Shown here: in pieces, positions 1 to 11,700 of the stretch | Layout: each line of letters begins with the position of its first letter | How positions within the stretch are numbered: position 1 is the first letter of the stretch | Source: Litsea cubeba | Taxonomy: Eukaryota > Streptophyta > Magnoliopsida > Laurales > Lauraceae | DNA: 64,000 bases | Assembly (NCBI GenBank): GCA_012931725.1 | Contig: CM022948.1 | Span: 72,075,272 to 72,139,271 of the forward strand | Direction of reading: 5' to 3' | The notes under the pieces: model-generated | Database searches by the model: none | The model's input: the letters and a program-made list of their open reading frames with translations, nothing else | Told to the model about the DNA's origin: nothing | Translations under genes and position numbers: made by a program

Positions 1-1091
1 TATTGTATATGCCATGCTGAGCTTCCAGTGGACTGCGGCGAAGTTCTTGTGGTTCTTCTTTGTCAGCTTTTTTACCTTCCTCTACTTCACTTACTATGGG
101 ATGATGACTGTTTCAATCACTCCGAACCACGAAGTGGCATCTATATTCGCTGCAGCTTTCTATGCGCTATTCAACCTCTTCTCTGGCTTCTTTATCCCTA
201 GACCAGTAAGTTTTCATTGTGGATGGGCATTCTTAACATGAAAAAGATTTTTACTATACTGCACTATTCATGAGATGCTGTGAGGTTCCAATCTTTGATG
301 TCTTTCTTTGATAATTTCTAATAATCTAACCATAGTCCAAAAATCAAAGAAATGTAATGTGGTTATCTTGGAGGTTCATAGCATGGTTTGGCAAAACAAG
401 AATTTCTTTGGCTCACAACTCACAAATATCTAGTGGATTTTATCATCCAACCACTGTATTGTTGAGTGATAGATCAATGACCCTTCGGTCTATTGCTTTA
501 CTAGATCAATGACAGGGTTTGTTAGGACCATCAACCATGGGTTAGGGACTTATTTTAGATAACTAGAGGAATGTTTTCTCTAGCAATTCACTTTTTTTTT
601 TCTTTTTTTTGGCTGAGTTGGCCCAGTGGCTAGGAGAGGAAAGTGTAAACCACCCTGCCAGGGATCGATGGGAGCAGAGCAACTCCCTGTGATTCCCTCT
701 AATAATTCACTGTTGGAAATTAACAATCACATACATGCTTTTTAATCCATGATTTAATACATTTTTTGTTGAGGAACTGTACAAAGACCTCATTTGCTAT
801 TTTTTGTTGGTCAAATTGCAGATGATTCCAAAGTGGTGGATCTGGTATTACTGGATTTGCCCGGTGGCATGGACTGTCTATGGTCTAATTGTGTCACAAT
901 ATGGCGACCTAGAAGATTGGATCGATGTGCCCGGGGGGACGAGGCAGCCAATAAAATCCTATGTGCATGATCACTTTGGCTACGATAATGATTTCATGGG
1001 GCCAGTAGCTGCTGTTTTGGTCTGTTTTGCAGTCTTTTTTGCATTCATGTATGCATACTGCATCAAGGTTTTGAATTTCCAACAGAGGTAG
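1..1091 (+). CDS. PDR-type ABCG transporter, C-terminal two exons (5' partial)
   Basis: Full-size ABCG (pleiotropic drug resistance) transporters are plasma-membrane pumps for hormones, waxes and defence metabolites. Only the second transmembrane domain's end is in the window. The exon running in from the left edge is read in frame from base 2 to 205 (IVYAMLSFQWTAAKF, then YGMMTVSITPNHEVAS, FSGFFIPRP). It ends at CCA|GTAAGT. The last exon, 822-1091, follows a TTGCAG acceptor and encodes IPKWWIWYYWICPVAWT, YGLIVSQYGD and the family's closing transmembrane helix, ending in VLNFQQR and TAG. The joined reading FIPRP-MIPKWW matches the PDR consensus at this junction. The intron of 616 bp contains a SINE-like insertion. 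The nucleotide-binding domains lie upstream of the window, so subfamily and substrate cannot be assigned. Confidence 0.93.
585..709. mobile_element. SINE-like insertion in the ABCG intron
   Basis: A T-rich stretch (593-610) is followed by a tRNA-like block with a box A-like segment (TTGGCCCAGTGGCTAGG, about 618-634) and a box B-like segment (CAGGGATCGATGGG, about 659-672). Near-identical sequences CTCTAGCAATTCACT and CTCTAATAATTCACT flank it at both ends, as expected for an aged target-site duplication of about 15 bp. The orientation is ambiguous: the T-run suggests a minus-strand tail, while the box order suggests plus. Confidence 0.4.
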
Positions 1092-1725
1092 AAAGGGGGA
1101 ATTTGAGAAAAGATCTAAATCTTCTACCTTTTGGTGTGCAGCCGTTAGTGATTCATGCTTCCTGGCACCTCTACTGTAATAGCAAAGAGATTTTGTAGAT
1201 ATGTGGTTAAGCTATCAAAATGAGGTTTTACTTGCTTTGCATTTATATTAGAGGAAAGTCTCGGAGAATAGTTGGGATGGTGGTAATGTATATTTAGATC
1301 ATTGTAACTGATTATAGCTTGAAATTAGAAGAGTTGTATTCTTTTTCCTTTGTATATTGGAATGATACTAATTGTATTGAGAAAGCAGCAATTGAAGTAT
1401 GCCTTCAACCTTTTCCTTTACAAAGATTGATTATCTTCATAAATAAACCTTAATCCCTAGACACTAAATAAATCCAGAGTGAAATTTGTTCTGAAATTAT
1501 GATGATTATGATAGTAGATATTTTCACATCCATCATTGGTTCTTTACAAGGTGGAAATGATGGTCATGTTTATTAATTCTTAGCTTTGCATCTCCATAAA
1601 TTTTCTTTTCTCCACATTTCATTATTACATTGGCTGGATATGGATTCATTTTATCTTCCCCTTGAAGCTCTGGAAGCATATTTTCATCCTCTGTTTTATC
1701 TTTTTACTGTTTTATCTTTTTTTAC

Positions 1726-2051
1726 TAAGGATCTGTTTGTTTGCGTGTAATATACATAGAAATTCATGCCATAAGTAGTTAAAAATGAAGATCAACGTGA
1801 ACATATGAAAATGACCATCAAATAACCACATTTTTAATGGAAACTGAATCGATGAAAGATGAGAATTGAATATCTGTCAATCACCCTAGTAGTTTGAATT
1901 TCAGGAAAGTCAATGTCCCATCTACATTGCTACTTTATAACCTTCAATCCTATGCTCATATCATTCACATTTCACATGTTTAATAATCCTTTAGCGGAGC
2001 TAATTTAATCATGAATTCCTAAGTATTATAATGCAAACAAACGATCCCTAA
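1726..2051. mobile_element. Tourist/PIF-Harbinger-like MITE
   Basis: The element is about 320 bp (1729-2048). Its left end reads GGATCTGTTTGTTTGCGTG, and the reverse complement of its right end reads GGGATCGTTTGTTTGCATT. TAA flanks it on each side (1726-1728 and 2049-2051), the 3-bp TWA target duplication typical of PIF/Harbinger insertions. It is AT-rich inside with no ORF, so it is a non-autonomous miniature element. Confidence 0.65.
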
Positions 2052-2448
2052 GCTTTGGAGGCTTATTCTTTCTTCTTATTTGGGGTTTAGTCAAAAAAAG
2101 GTCTTAATTGTTCCTTACAAAAGTTAGGCAAGATGGTTTAGTCATACCATTAATAGTGAGTGGTATTAATTAGGACAAAACTAAAGTTGAGTTTTCCTAT
2201 TTCCATTTCCATGGATTTATATGTTATTTTCAGGTAAACAATCTGTAGTGTTTGGATGCACATTTCCCTAGTAGGTACTATCTTGCTGCACTCATCTCTC
2301 TCCCCACTCCCTCTCGAGTGTTGTTGCTACCTCTCTTTTAAGAGAGCCATAATGAAAATGAGTGATCGGGAATGATTTTTCCAATTCTACATTCGGTATA
2401 GTTGAGAAATAAAACCATAATAATCGTCAAAGGTCAAAGCATCCATAA

Positions 2449-2612
2449 GTCAGAGAAAAACATGAAGTTCAATTTTTCCACACTTTTCACATGGGACTCA
2501 TGGAGAGGAGAGGAGAGAGAGAGTCCAAAAGTTAGAGAAAAACACGAAGTTCAATTTCTCCACATTTTCCACATGGGACTCATGCTGAGGAGAGGAGAGA
2601 GAGAGAGAAAAT
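2449..2612. repeat. 82-bp tandem duplication
   Basis: Two imperfect adjacent copies begin at 2449 and 2531. Each contains GAGAAAAACA(T/C)GAAGTTCA, a short TTTCCACA tract, CACATGGGACTCATG and an AGAGGAGAGGAGAG purine run. Confidence 0.75.
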
Positions 2613-3409
2613 TGTAAGTTTAAATTAGATTTGGGCCTCTGCCTTTAAATTTTTGAAAAAGTATAAAACTTTTGGCTCATGTCCCAAAAAATACATTAAG
2701 ATTTAAATTTCTTTTAAAAGTATGAAAACTTCACACAGTTCTTTCAATCAAGTTCTTTCTATATAATTTTTGAGAAATGATAAAAATACACTTCCCTTAG
2801 GATAGGTTTTGTCTTTTCTTAACCTCTTTCCGCCATAAAATTTACCATTTTGATTTTCATGATACCATTTAATGAAGCTAATTTTTTAGTCATTTGAAAT
2901 CTCCTTTTTTAACCATCCAATCATAAAGGTAGTTGAAGTGAGCTCCACTAAATTATTTCGGTTGGACTTGATCATTTTTCTTAAATAATTTTTTAAAGGA
3001 AATTAAATTTTAGAAATTGACATAAAGGATATTGTTGTTATTTTTCAAAAAAAAAATATGTAGAGAACTTGATGAAAGAATTGTGGAAGACTTTTATATT
3101 TTTTGAAATATTCAAATCTTCATGTATTTTTTTTAAAATAAGACAAGTTTTATGTCTTTTTGAGATTTTTCCTTAAATTTAATTTAATGGTGGAGTCATC
3201 TCCCATTCAAGTAAAATTTGGCCAGGAAATATACGATAAGGTGGCATATATACTATATAAGAGGAGCCTCTCCATTTTCTTGCAGAGTCTAAGAGGGTCT
3301 TGATTGTCCTAGTTCACTAATAAGTGAGCAGGGCAAGGACAAATGCAAACAATTTAAAACCAGATCATAATTACCTGCAAGGCCTCGTTACATTTAGCTA
3401 TTTGGTTTT

Positions 3410-4690
3410 TTACACAACACCCCATACCTTTTCTACATGACAATCTGAACGTCCAAGGGATAGAGGAGGAATGCTCTGTGGGTGCCTAAACACATTGCTC
3501 GGATCAATCAATGTCTTAGCTCGCACCAATCGATCATAGTTCCCTTGAAAATACTTCTCACCCCATGCCCTTGCTACCTCCACAGCATCCTCTCCATACA
3601 TGCTCCCATTCTTCCAATCCATCACACCAAGATCAAGGTTCATCACATTCACATAAACCCCCCTCGGATCCTTGGACACAAAGGGCCTCATGTACTCATA
3701 AACCCCTCGAATCCAATCCAAATATCCATCCTCCTCCAATCCTCCTCTTCCTCCCAAGCCAAGAAGTAAACAATCCCATAAAGATTCCTTTCTCTATGTG
3801 GAAATGCAATCTCCTCACTTCCAATCCTACCCATCATCCCTCCATAAGGAATCCATGTCATAATCCCTTTGGGTTCCTTTGCCAATCTCCAATACGCCTA
3901 CTAGTCCGCTTTCAGGAACTGAGTCCCTCACATAGTCGAACTTGGCCTTATAGAACACTTTTGGATATGATCTGTTCTTCAAATGGTCAATTGTGGAGAC
4001 TCCATTTGAAGCCCATAAATATAGAATGAACTCCACCCAACTCATTTCCTTGAAAGCATTTTCTGTAACATCCAGTTCAGGAAAAGCCCGGGTTATAGAA
4101 TCAAGTCCTGATGCTTTAGGACCCAGATACAATCCCATAAACATCAAGAAAATCTCATTTGCATTAGTCCCTACATGGGCTAACACAGCCAAGTAGAAAT
4201 CATCCTCTAATACTGGCGCTACCATCTGCCATTTGTTTAGCAACTGCACTGATGATCTTATGCTTCCATGCCGGAATATATGTAACACGGCGACGGTTTC
4301 TGGTACTCGGAGCAACCGGATCTTCCAGGCGTAAACTGTACCCCACCCGCCACCGCCTCCGCCTCGAATTGCCCAGAAAACATCCTCACCCATCGATTCT
4401 CGATCATGCACACGTCCATCTGCGTCGATAAGGATTGCATCCACCACGTTGTCGGCGGCTAGCCCGAATTTCCTGGCTAAGAAGCCGTTGCCGCCGCCAC
4501 TGAAGTGGCCACCAATGCCTACCGTAGGGGACATGCCGGCGGAGAAGGCGTACGCCTTGCTCGACGTTTCGATTGCATGGTAGAGCTCGCCCAAGGTGGC
4601 GCCACCTTCGACCCACGCAGTCTCAGACTCCAAGTCGATTGTGACTCGGTTGAGGTTCTAGCTAATGATGGCAATGGACTTCATTTGGCT
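3410..4690 (-). pseudogene. Berberine-bridge-enzyme-like FAD oxidase pseudogene
   Basis: Minus-strand remains of a BBE-like (FAD-linked, PF01565/PF08031) secreted oxidase. The FAD-binding part reads NLNRVTIDLESETAWVEGG, GATLGELYHAI and SPTVGIGGHFSGGGNGF. The C-terminal part reads ARAWGEKYFQGNYDRLV, KTLIDPSNVFRHPQSIPPL. Breaks: an in-frame TAG at 4658-4660 just before NLNRV; a frameshift near 3885, where the reading changes to AKEPKGIMTWIPYGGMMG; and a second shift near 3750, into GYLDWIRGVYEYMRPFVSK. The N-terminal third, with the signal peptide and flavinylated His, is missing or unrecognisable above about 4690. The Cys that forms the second FAD bond in the CPTVG motif is Ser (TCC). It therefore cannot make a normal enzyme. 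No intron is seen, as is usual for this family. Confidence 0.85.
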
Positions 4691-6160
4691 CATTTCCAAC
4701 CAATCAACCCAGAGAACAAGATTGGACACTTATCCTGGGCCGAATTGGGTCCATATCACTGACCCACCAAGTAATCAGGTCCATATTATAAATCTATAAA
4801 AGGGCTAAACAAGCTAAGCCTTCCTGCAAGTTAGTCAGCTGGCTCAATCAGCTCGAGTTGATTATTTCATGAGCAAAGTTCAAACTAAGCCCTGCTTAGC
4901 CTACATTGCTTGGTCAACTTAAGCCCCACATGTTAAGGGGCTCGGCTCTAGCTTGGGTTTGGCTTGACTCAGTATATATGTATACATATTAAATGATCTA
5001 AAATATGCGAGCTAGAGTTGAACTTTTTATGCAATTGTCAACCCAAACTCAAGCTTAAATTCACGTAGCTCTACTTGGCTCGAGCTTGGGCCTACATTTG
5101 TGGATATAGCATTTCTGAATTTACTTTGGATTATGGACACATTCAAGCTTAGACCCAATCGGAGCACATCTGGGCCTTTGCAGGGGGTTTTCATGGGCCA
5201 GGTTGGTTGAGCTTACATATGTATAACCTAAGCCCAATTGGTAATCCGGCCAGATATTGATACTCGGGTCCATCTCATGGGCCTAATAGTAGACACCGGC
5301 CATTTGCACAATATATACCCCTTGTTGTGTTAAATATGTCAAGGGGAGCCAGGTCTTTAGGCGTGTAGGCTCAGGCTTGACATTGAACATTCTCGCCAAA
5401 AATAGAGCCAGGTACAATACAGAGACTTAAAATAGAGGCCAAAACAAAAGCCCAATCCATCCAGGTCTCAGATCAGGCTTGGGTTGGCCCGGCCTTTGAG
5501 CACCACCTCTAATTTCACAGTCCGCATGCGATATGGAACAATCGTGGACCCTGAAACTTGGATCCGATACCTACCACAAAAGTCATGGGAGGCCCGAATC
5601 TGATTAAAAAACTGACTTCAATAAAGGCCCATTTTGATAATGTTTGATATGGGCCTGATCTGAATCTAATTTAATGTAAACTATTCTTCTTTCTTCTTTT
5701 GCAATGTGAAGAGATTTAGGTTATTTTCATATGTTCCAATTGCTTTTGCGGGTACAAATACGACATACAGTTTCCATAGAATTTTAGAGTTTCTTTTTTG
5801 GTTAAGGTATAGAATTTTAGAGTTATGTGTCGTCGTTCATGAGGAGGAATCAAAAGAAGAAAAAATTAAAGTAGCAGTCAATGGCGAAGTCATTTTAAAT
5901 CAGTTGGGCTACTCTCAAATGGGATGAAATGAATAAAAAGTGTGTGAAATAAAGTTTTTAGTCAGAGGATTTTATGGGTAAAGAACAGAAAAATCTCTTA
6001 GATGTCTGGGGCACAAAAAAGGCCCCGATAAAAGTATGCGAACTGCAATGGCCTCATGGGCCTTCTTTTTCTTTTTCTTTTTTTACTATGGAAGTCTAAT
6101 GTCGATATCGATGCTCCCTATGCTTTTTTATTGTTGAGTGGGCTCTATCTAAGGGGTAGT

Positions 6161-6422
6161 ATTGAAAAGTGCTGTCTCTACTAAGACCTAGATAATTTTT
6201 TTACAAAAGAAAAAAATGCCTTGAGTTTTTTTATAAACATGATTAGCTAAAAATTTTAATATGGTATCAGAGTCAATCAATTATAAGTCTCAGATCCCAA
6301 AGGAAATTACTCGGGCGAAAAATAATGTGTCGCGGATCAAGGGGTTATTGAAAAGTATTTATATTACCTCTACTATTACGTGACGTTTTTATATAAATGA
6401 TTAGCTGAGAAAAATTAATATT
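6161..6422. mobile_element. Possible TRIM (miniature LTR retrotransposon) remnant
   Basis: Two diverged direct repeats, at about 6161-6261 and 6347-6422, share ATTGAAAAGT at the start and ATGATTAGCT...TTAATAT at the end. Directly after the first comes TGGTATCAGAG (6262-6272), which matches the initiator-methionine tRNA primer-binding site of plant LTR retroelements. A purine-rich AAGGGG (6339-6344) precedes the second repeat. The arrangement repeat-PBS-short internal-PPT-repeat fits a TRIM, but the repeats are degenerate and no target duplication was recognised. Confidence 0.35.
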
Positions 6423-8380
6423 TATAAGAGAGGTTAAAATTATTTTTTCCCCCATTTCAGATTCTTTCCTTTCTTGACGATTGCAATATTTCTCCTCCGC
6501 GGTGGTCCCAGATATCGATTTGTACCATTTTCTTTCGGTTTTCCATCACCTTTGAAGCATTGAAGCACGTGGAGGAATCTTCTTGTTTCCATCTTCCTTT
6601 TTTGAGCCCTACATGGTGACGAGACAAAGGTCTGTTTGTTTAAATTTGTCCACCCACCTCTTTAATGGTGTTAAATGATAATAAAACCAATAAAGTAGAA
6701 GGTAGAAGATGATATTATAAAGAAAACTTGTATATCAAACACAAAAAAACAGAATCGGGAATGGGTTTTCAAACCTATAATGTCTGAACATCGATATCAT
6801 GCTTATTTTTACATTTAAGCACGGATATCAATATTAACAATGTGTTTGGGAGGGGAGGGGAAATTTGAGGGCGGGAGGGCTTTTAATGATTACGAGATTT
6901 TATTGGGGCCTTTTTCACGCACAAGACATCAAATAGGTTTTTTTCCCGTAAAATTCTTTTTAAATTATTACTCTGTGAAAGAAATCTACAAATTATTCAA
7001 TAAAGCCGAAGGATGTAAACAGGTTGAGCCTAGTTGAGCTTGGCCAAGCTTGAGCTCCAGCTGAAATCAAATATCCCAAACCCAAGCTCAAGTTAGAGCT
7101 CTATTCGGGTTTAACGGATTGTGGCAGGCCCTACTGATGAATTCATAAGCCCAGTTACAGGATTTCCTTGTTTCCTGTCTTCATAGATCTGGGCTCAATG
7201 AATTACAACTCACATGGCTATTGTTTTCTGCATTCTCAAGTCCTCAATATGGGCCAGCCCAGCCCTGCTCTGACCTGAGCCCGGCCTTCATTGGGTTGAT
7301 TTAGGACTCGGTTTTAGGCATTTGGATTATGCCCAGGCCTAATTTCCTGGCCCAACTATTAAATGATCTGGTCCTGGCTCTATACATGCTTGAAGGCCTA
7401 ATCTGACTGATGAACATATCCAAGACAAAAAGGAGTTATATATTTTGTAAATTGAATGGATCTGAGCCTGATATTTTGGCCTCACAAGTAAATGGACCAA
7501 ATTGATTGGATAAGCTTTGGCCCAGCCCATGAAGACTCCTGATTGAGATTACCAATTCAAAGTCATGGACAAATTGTACAGAGTATGGTCCAAGTAACAA
7601 TATGGTAAAGGCATTAGTTTTGTGCACTACCTTAGCATTTCTCATCTATATCATTGACACATCCATTAAAAGTTCACCTGTATCAATCAACATCCATCTC
7701 ATCATTTTATAAATCAGAAGAAAGAAAAAAGAAAAAAATAAGGACATGAAAAACGATCTCTACTTTGGTGTTGTCGCCATGAGCTGCATCCTCCACCTAA
7801 TAAGAGTAAATGGAGATGAGAAAGTGGTTGGGAAGTTAGCTTGTGGCAGCTCTTCAACATGCAACTTGAGGTCCAGGCCTCAGAGGAACTCACAATCTTT
7901 AATGGATATGTGGAACCTTAGATGAGTGGGATGCCAAAAGAGTGACAAGTGATTTTGCCTCTACCACTTGTTTCTGATTTGTAATTATAGGCCCAGATCT
8001 CCTGAGGGCACTCCATTCATGGGCAGAGCCCAGTGGAGACCCCTGAAAAGGTAGAATGTGGGATTGAAAAGGGGCTTTTTTTTTTAATAGGGAGCCCACC
8101 AAATATCAAATCATTTGGCTTGAGATATGGGTCCCTCAAAATCAAAAGGTGAAGATAAAAAGAAAATATATTTGGTAAAAGTATAATTTAAATAAATCCA
8201 TACTTTTGGGTTCAATATTATAAGTAAATTCAAACTGCTCAAAATCATCATTTTCTAATGTATACTATTACTACTCAACTTCACTTCAGTATCATATAGG
8301 CTCATCTTGTATAGATGGTCCTCGCCCCACAGTGTACAAGGGGTTTAGTCCAATGTCAGCTAGGTCTTTCAAGGTAAATC

Positions 8381-8706
8381 TGTAGGATCTTACACCCCAT
8401 TGATCTATCACTTATCCCAAAATCAATTGGTGATAGGAAATGGCACAATAATAGTTTTATGATGAGGGCGATGGCTCGACCACGATTATGACCGCTCAGG
8501 AGCGACTGCTGCGAACTCGCAAAACGCGTGTCCTGTGATTCAAACACCCGACCTACCAGGCAATGATACTATTTGTAGGATCGTACACCTCATTGAGCTA
8601 CCACTTATGCCAAAAGAGCCAAAACCAATTGGTGATAGGAAATTGCACAACAATAATTTTATGGTGACGACGATGGCTCGACCACGATTATGACCACTCA
8701 GGAGCA
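8381..8706. repeat. Two direct repeats of about 125-130 bp, 193 bp apart
   Basis: Copies at 8381-8504 and 8574-8706 share TGTAGGATC(T/G)TACACC, CCAATTGGTGATAGGAAAT, CGATGGCTCGACCACGATTA and CTCAGGAGC. A GC-richer spacer lies between them. No ORF spans the repeat; its origin is unknown. Confidence 0.75.
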
Positions 8707-11700
8707 ATGGTGGATATTGACCTCAACAAAATCATTTGCTTAAAATGCGTGATCAGATATTTCACAGGTTTAATTTGGTAGTGAGCCCATATCTAGTTTG
8801 GTGTGAAATTTGGCTCAAGACCAATACACAAGGACAATTGATTTTGAGCAATTTAAATAGCAAAAGTAGGCTCCACTTACAAAGTTAAAAGGTGGCCCTC
8901 AATACCTGAGTTCACCGTAATCACCTTCTTAAAACAAAGTTAAAAAAATATAAAATATAAAATATAAAATATAAAAAGAAGGCTGTATTCTAGTCAACAT
9001 AAACATCAATTTAGGTCAACAATACACGAAATATAATACGCAAGGTTGAATGATCTTGGCCACCAAAGTTTCCTACAATGGTTTGTTGTGCACCGATTTA
9101 GCAGATGAATTTCGTGGCATGTTCCAGGTAAGACTTTTTATACTGTAGTAGGAGACATGCATCATGTATGAGGACTGAGAAGTGGCTCTCAATCATCCAC
9201 AAGCTGTCTCCAGTATCCTTCTTTCCTATATCATAACATGGACTCAAAGAAGGAAGGATGTGTATGCATGCCTCATTTATTAGACTAGACTTGTGCAGTA
9301 TTTGATGATGCATTGAATCTGTTTAGTTGGCCCATGTTAAATATATGAATGTCCCCATCTCTTTCAGTTTTTCATTCTTCACCCTATCCCTGTAATATGG
9401 CTCCATGTGGCTAAAAGCCAGTCTGCCCTCATTGGACTTGGAAAAAGAGGCCAAATGCCTTTTCATTTCAGCAAAAGAATTATTGTCTTTTTCAATTGAC
9501 CATCATTTACACACACATCATACAAAACCACTGCCCATGGTTAAATTAGCCCCTTCACATTCACTCGTCTATATTTACCTCAATTTTACACCCAGCTTAT
9601 CATATCTACTGTTGGGTTAATCTCCCAAGCTTAGATAGTTAAACAAATGTTAGATTTGAAGTCTTTGATGCACAGGGTAGGATAATTTGATAACTTTTTT
9701 TTTTACAACATAGAATTATTGGTGAGGAGTGGTATTTTAAACTTGAACACTCGCGAATCAAACCGTAGACAGGTGTGATATCAAGGTGACAGCACCTCTC
9801 AACCATGAGTATATTGCCTGCTCTTGTATTTTCCCGCCCCCTTAAAGAGTGTCATATACAGGTGAGGGTATGTGATATTAGGAGATTGGATGAAGGTAGG
9901 TCCCAAACCTGTCAAAGACAGGGTGAGGAGCGGTCAGGATGGTTACTGATGTTAGAACTAGATCACTTCTCTGTACAGCAAAAGAAAGTGTCTAGAAAGG
10001 GCAGATTTTGTATAGAAGGGCAGATTATCTAGTGCCAAAGGAGTTTTGGGTCTCTACTAGTCGATTGCCTTGGGTGGGTTGTTCCTGTGGGAGTGAGTGA
10101 AGGATTGAAATCCACTATTGAAAATAAGGATATAGAACAGAAATTTGTGAAGACTTTATGTGCCCATGTAGTTGGGTACTTTTTTATGTAGGCATGTCAC
10201 TATAATCTTCCTATTGCAGACACCAGGGATTAAATCCTGGTCGTTTCAATAATGGAAGATGGTGCTTCACCACTGTTCTAATTGTGTTTATAATGGAGCA
10301 ACTCATGGCCTATGATTTGGCTAAGGTCCCCTTTCTTTAAGAAAATGTTGTAAATTGGTGTTAATCCATCAAAGTACAGTGAGAGCAAAATGATGGCAAA
10401 ATAATAATAATAATAATATTTATGATAGTGATACTACACTTGATTGTATGTGTTTTCTTAAAAAGATAGCAACAACCATAGCTGTCCTTTGTAACTTGTA
10501 AGGGCAAGGACCCCATGAACCAGGGTTTGCACTGCAGTGCATAATAATTGAGTAGGTCGCGTGTCACAGACATGTGCATATTTATCTTTGCTAAGTGAAG
10601 TTCAAACCTCCTCCACACACCAGTAAGTCAGACTTTTATATGGCCCAAGTAATGTCAGTGAGAGATCGCGATTTCGAAACTGCAACCTTGAATCTAAGCT
10701 GTGGTCTCCTAGCCAACTATACTTTCCCTTGGAATTCATCTGAAATTAGTTAATACGCAGAGGTGCAATGGGAATTAATTATATTTAATTTATCATCTTA
10801 AAACCAAATAAAATCTGTGTCAATTTTGTCCAAATGAAAAGGATTGGTGCCTCTCCCCCTTCCAAAGTGGGTTGACTTGGACCCGACCAAAGACCCTTTC
10901 ACAGTTTTATAAATTATAAAGACGGGTCAAACGAAACCTAGCTAATACATACTTTCACTAATACACCTGGTCAATGTCAACAAAATACGAACCATATAAT
11001 ATGACCCATATATGGGGACTCCACCCACCCTTAATAATTAACACAAAACTAAACCTTCACCTTTCTCCTCCTTTCTGGATAAACAGCTCACCAATATTAT
11101 GGAATAATAAGCATGCATTATTTGGTCTTGAAAAGATGAAGAAGGAAAATGAAGAAGGAGAAGAAGGAGAAAAAAGACATTAATTGGGTGTAGATGATTT
11201 GTGGTTGTTCTGTGGCCGCGATGTTGGGTGTTTGAGCATTCATTGTTTTCATACGGGGGGCTCCCCAAGCTCTCAAATATTGAAAAAAGGGGTTGTTCTA
11301 TAAGGTCACAGTCAGACGTCGATTTCCACGTTTGATAGGATACTTTATTGTGATGGCGCATAAAATTGCACGTTTTTCTCTATATAATCTAATAAAATTT
11401 TATAATATTATAATAAAATTTTGTGATATTACATTAAGATTTTTACAATATCCAAAAAATGAAGTAGTATAGAAACAATTAGAGGGTTTTATTAGAAAAA
11501 TTTTATTAAAACTTGGTCATTCCTCACGAAGGATTTTCGTATATTGTGCAGCACAAACGAGGGGTCCATTGAAACTTTTTCTTTTTTTCTTTAATGCTAA
11601 GGGAAACTATGTTATGCGATTTTCTTAAAACATAAAATTTTTTTTATTTCTTATTCCTCTTATTTTTTTTTCTTATTCTATGTTCTCCCGATCATCTTGG

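Larger units (their letters stand above)
1092..3409. other. Intergenic: 3' UTR, MITE, local tandem duplication
   Basis: The first 300 or so bases are probably the 3' UTR of the ABCG gene, with AT-rich polyadenylation-type sequence around 1330-1450. A Tourist-like MITE (1729-2048) and an 82-bp tandem duplication (2449-2612) follow. No further coding potential is seen; the ORF at 2402-2617 is made by the duplication. Confidence 0.6.
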
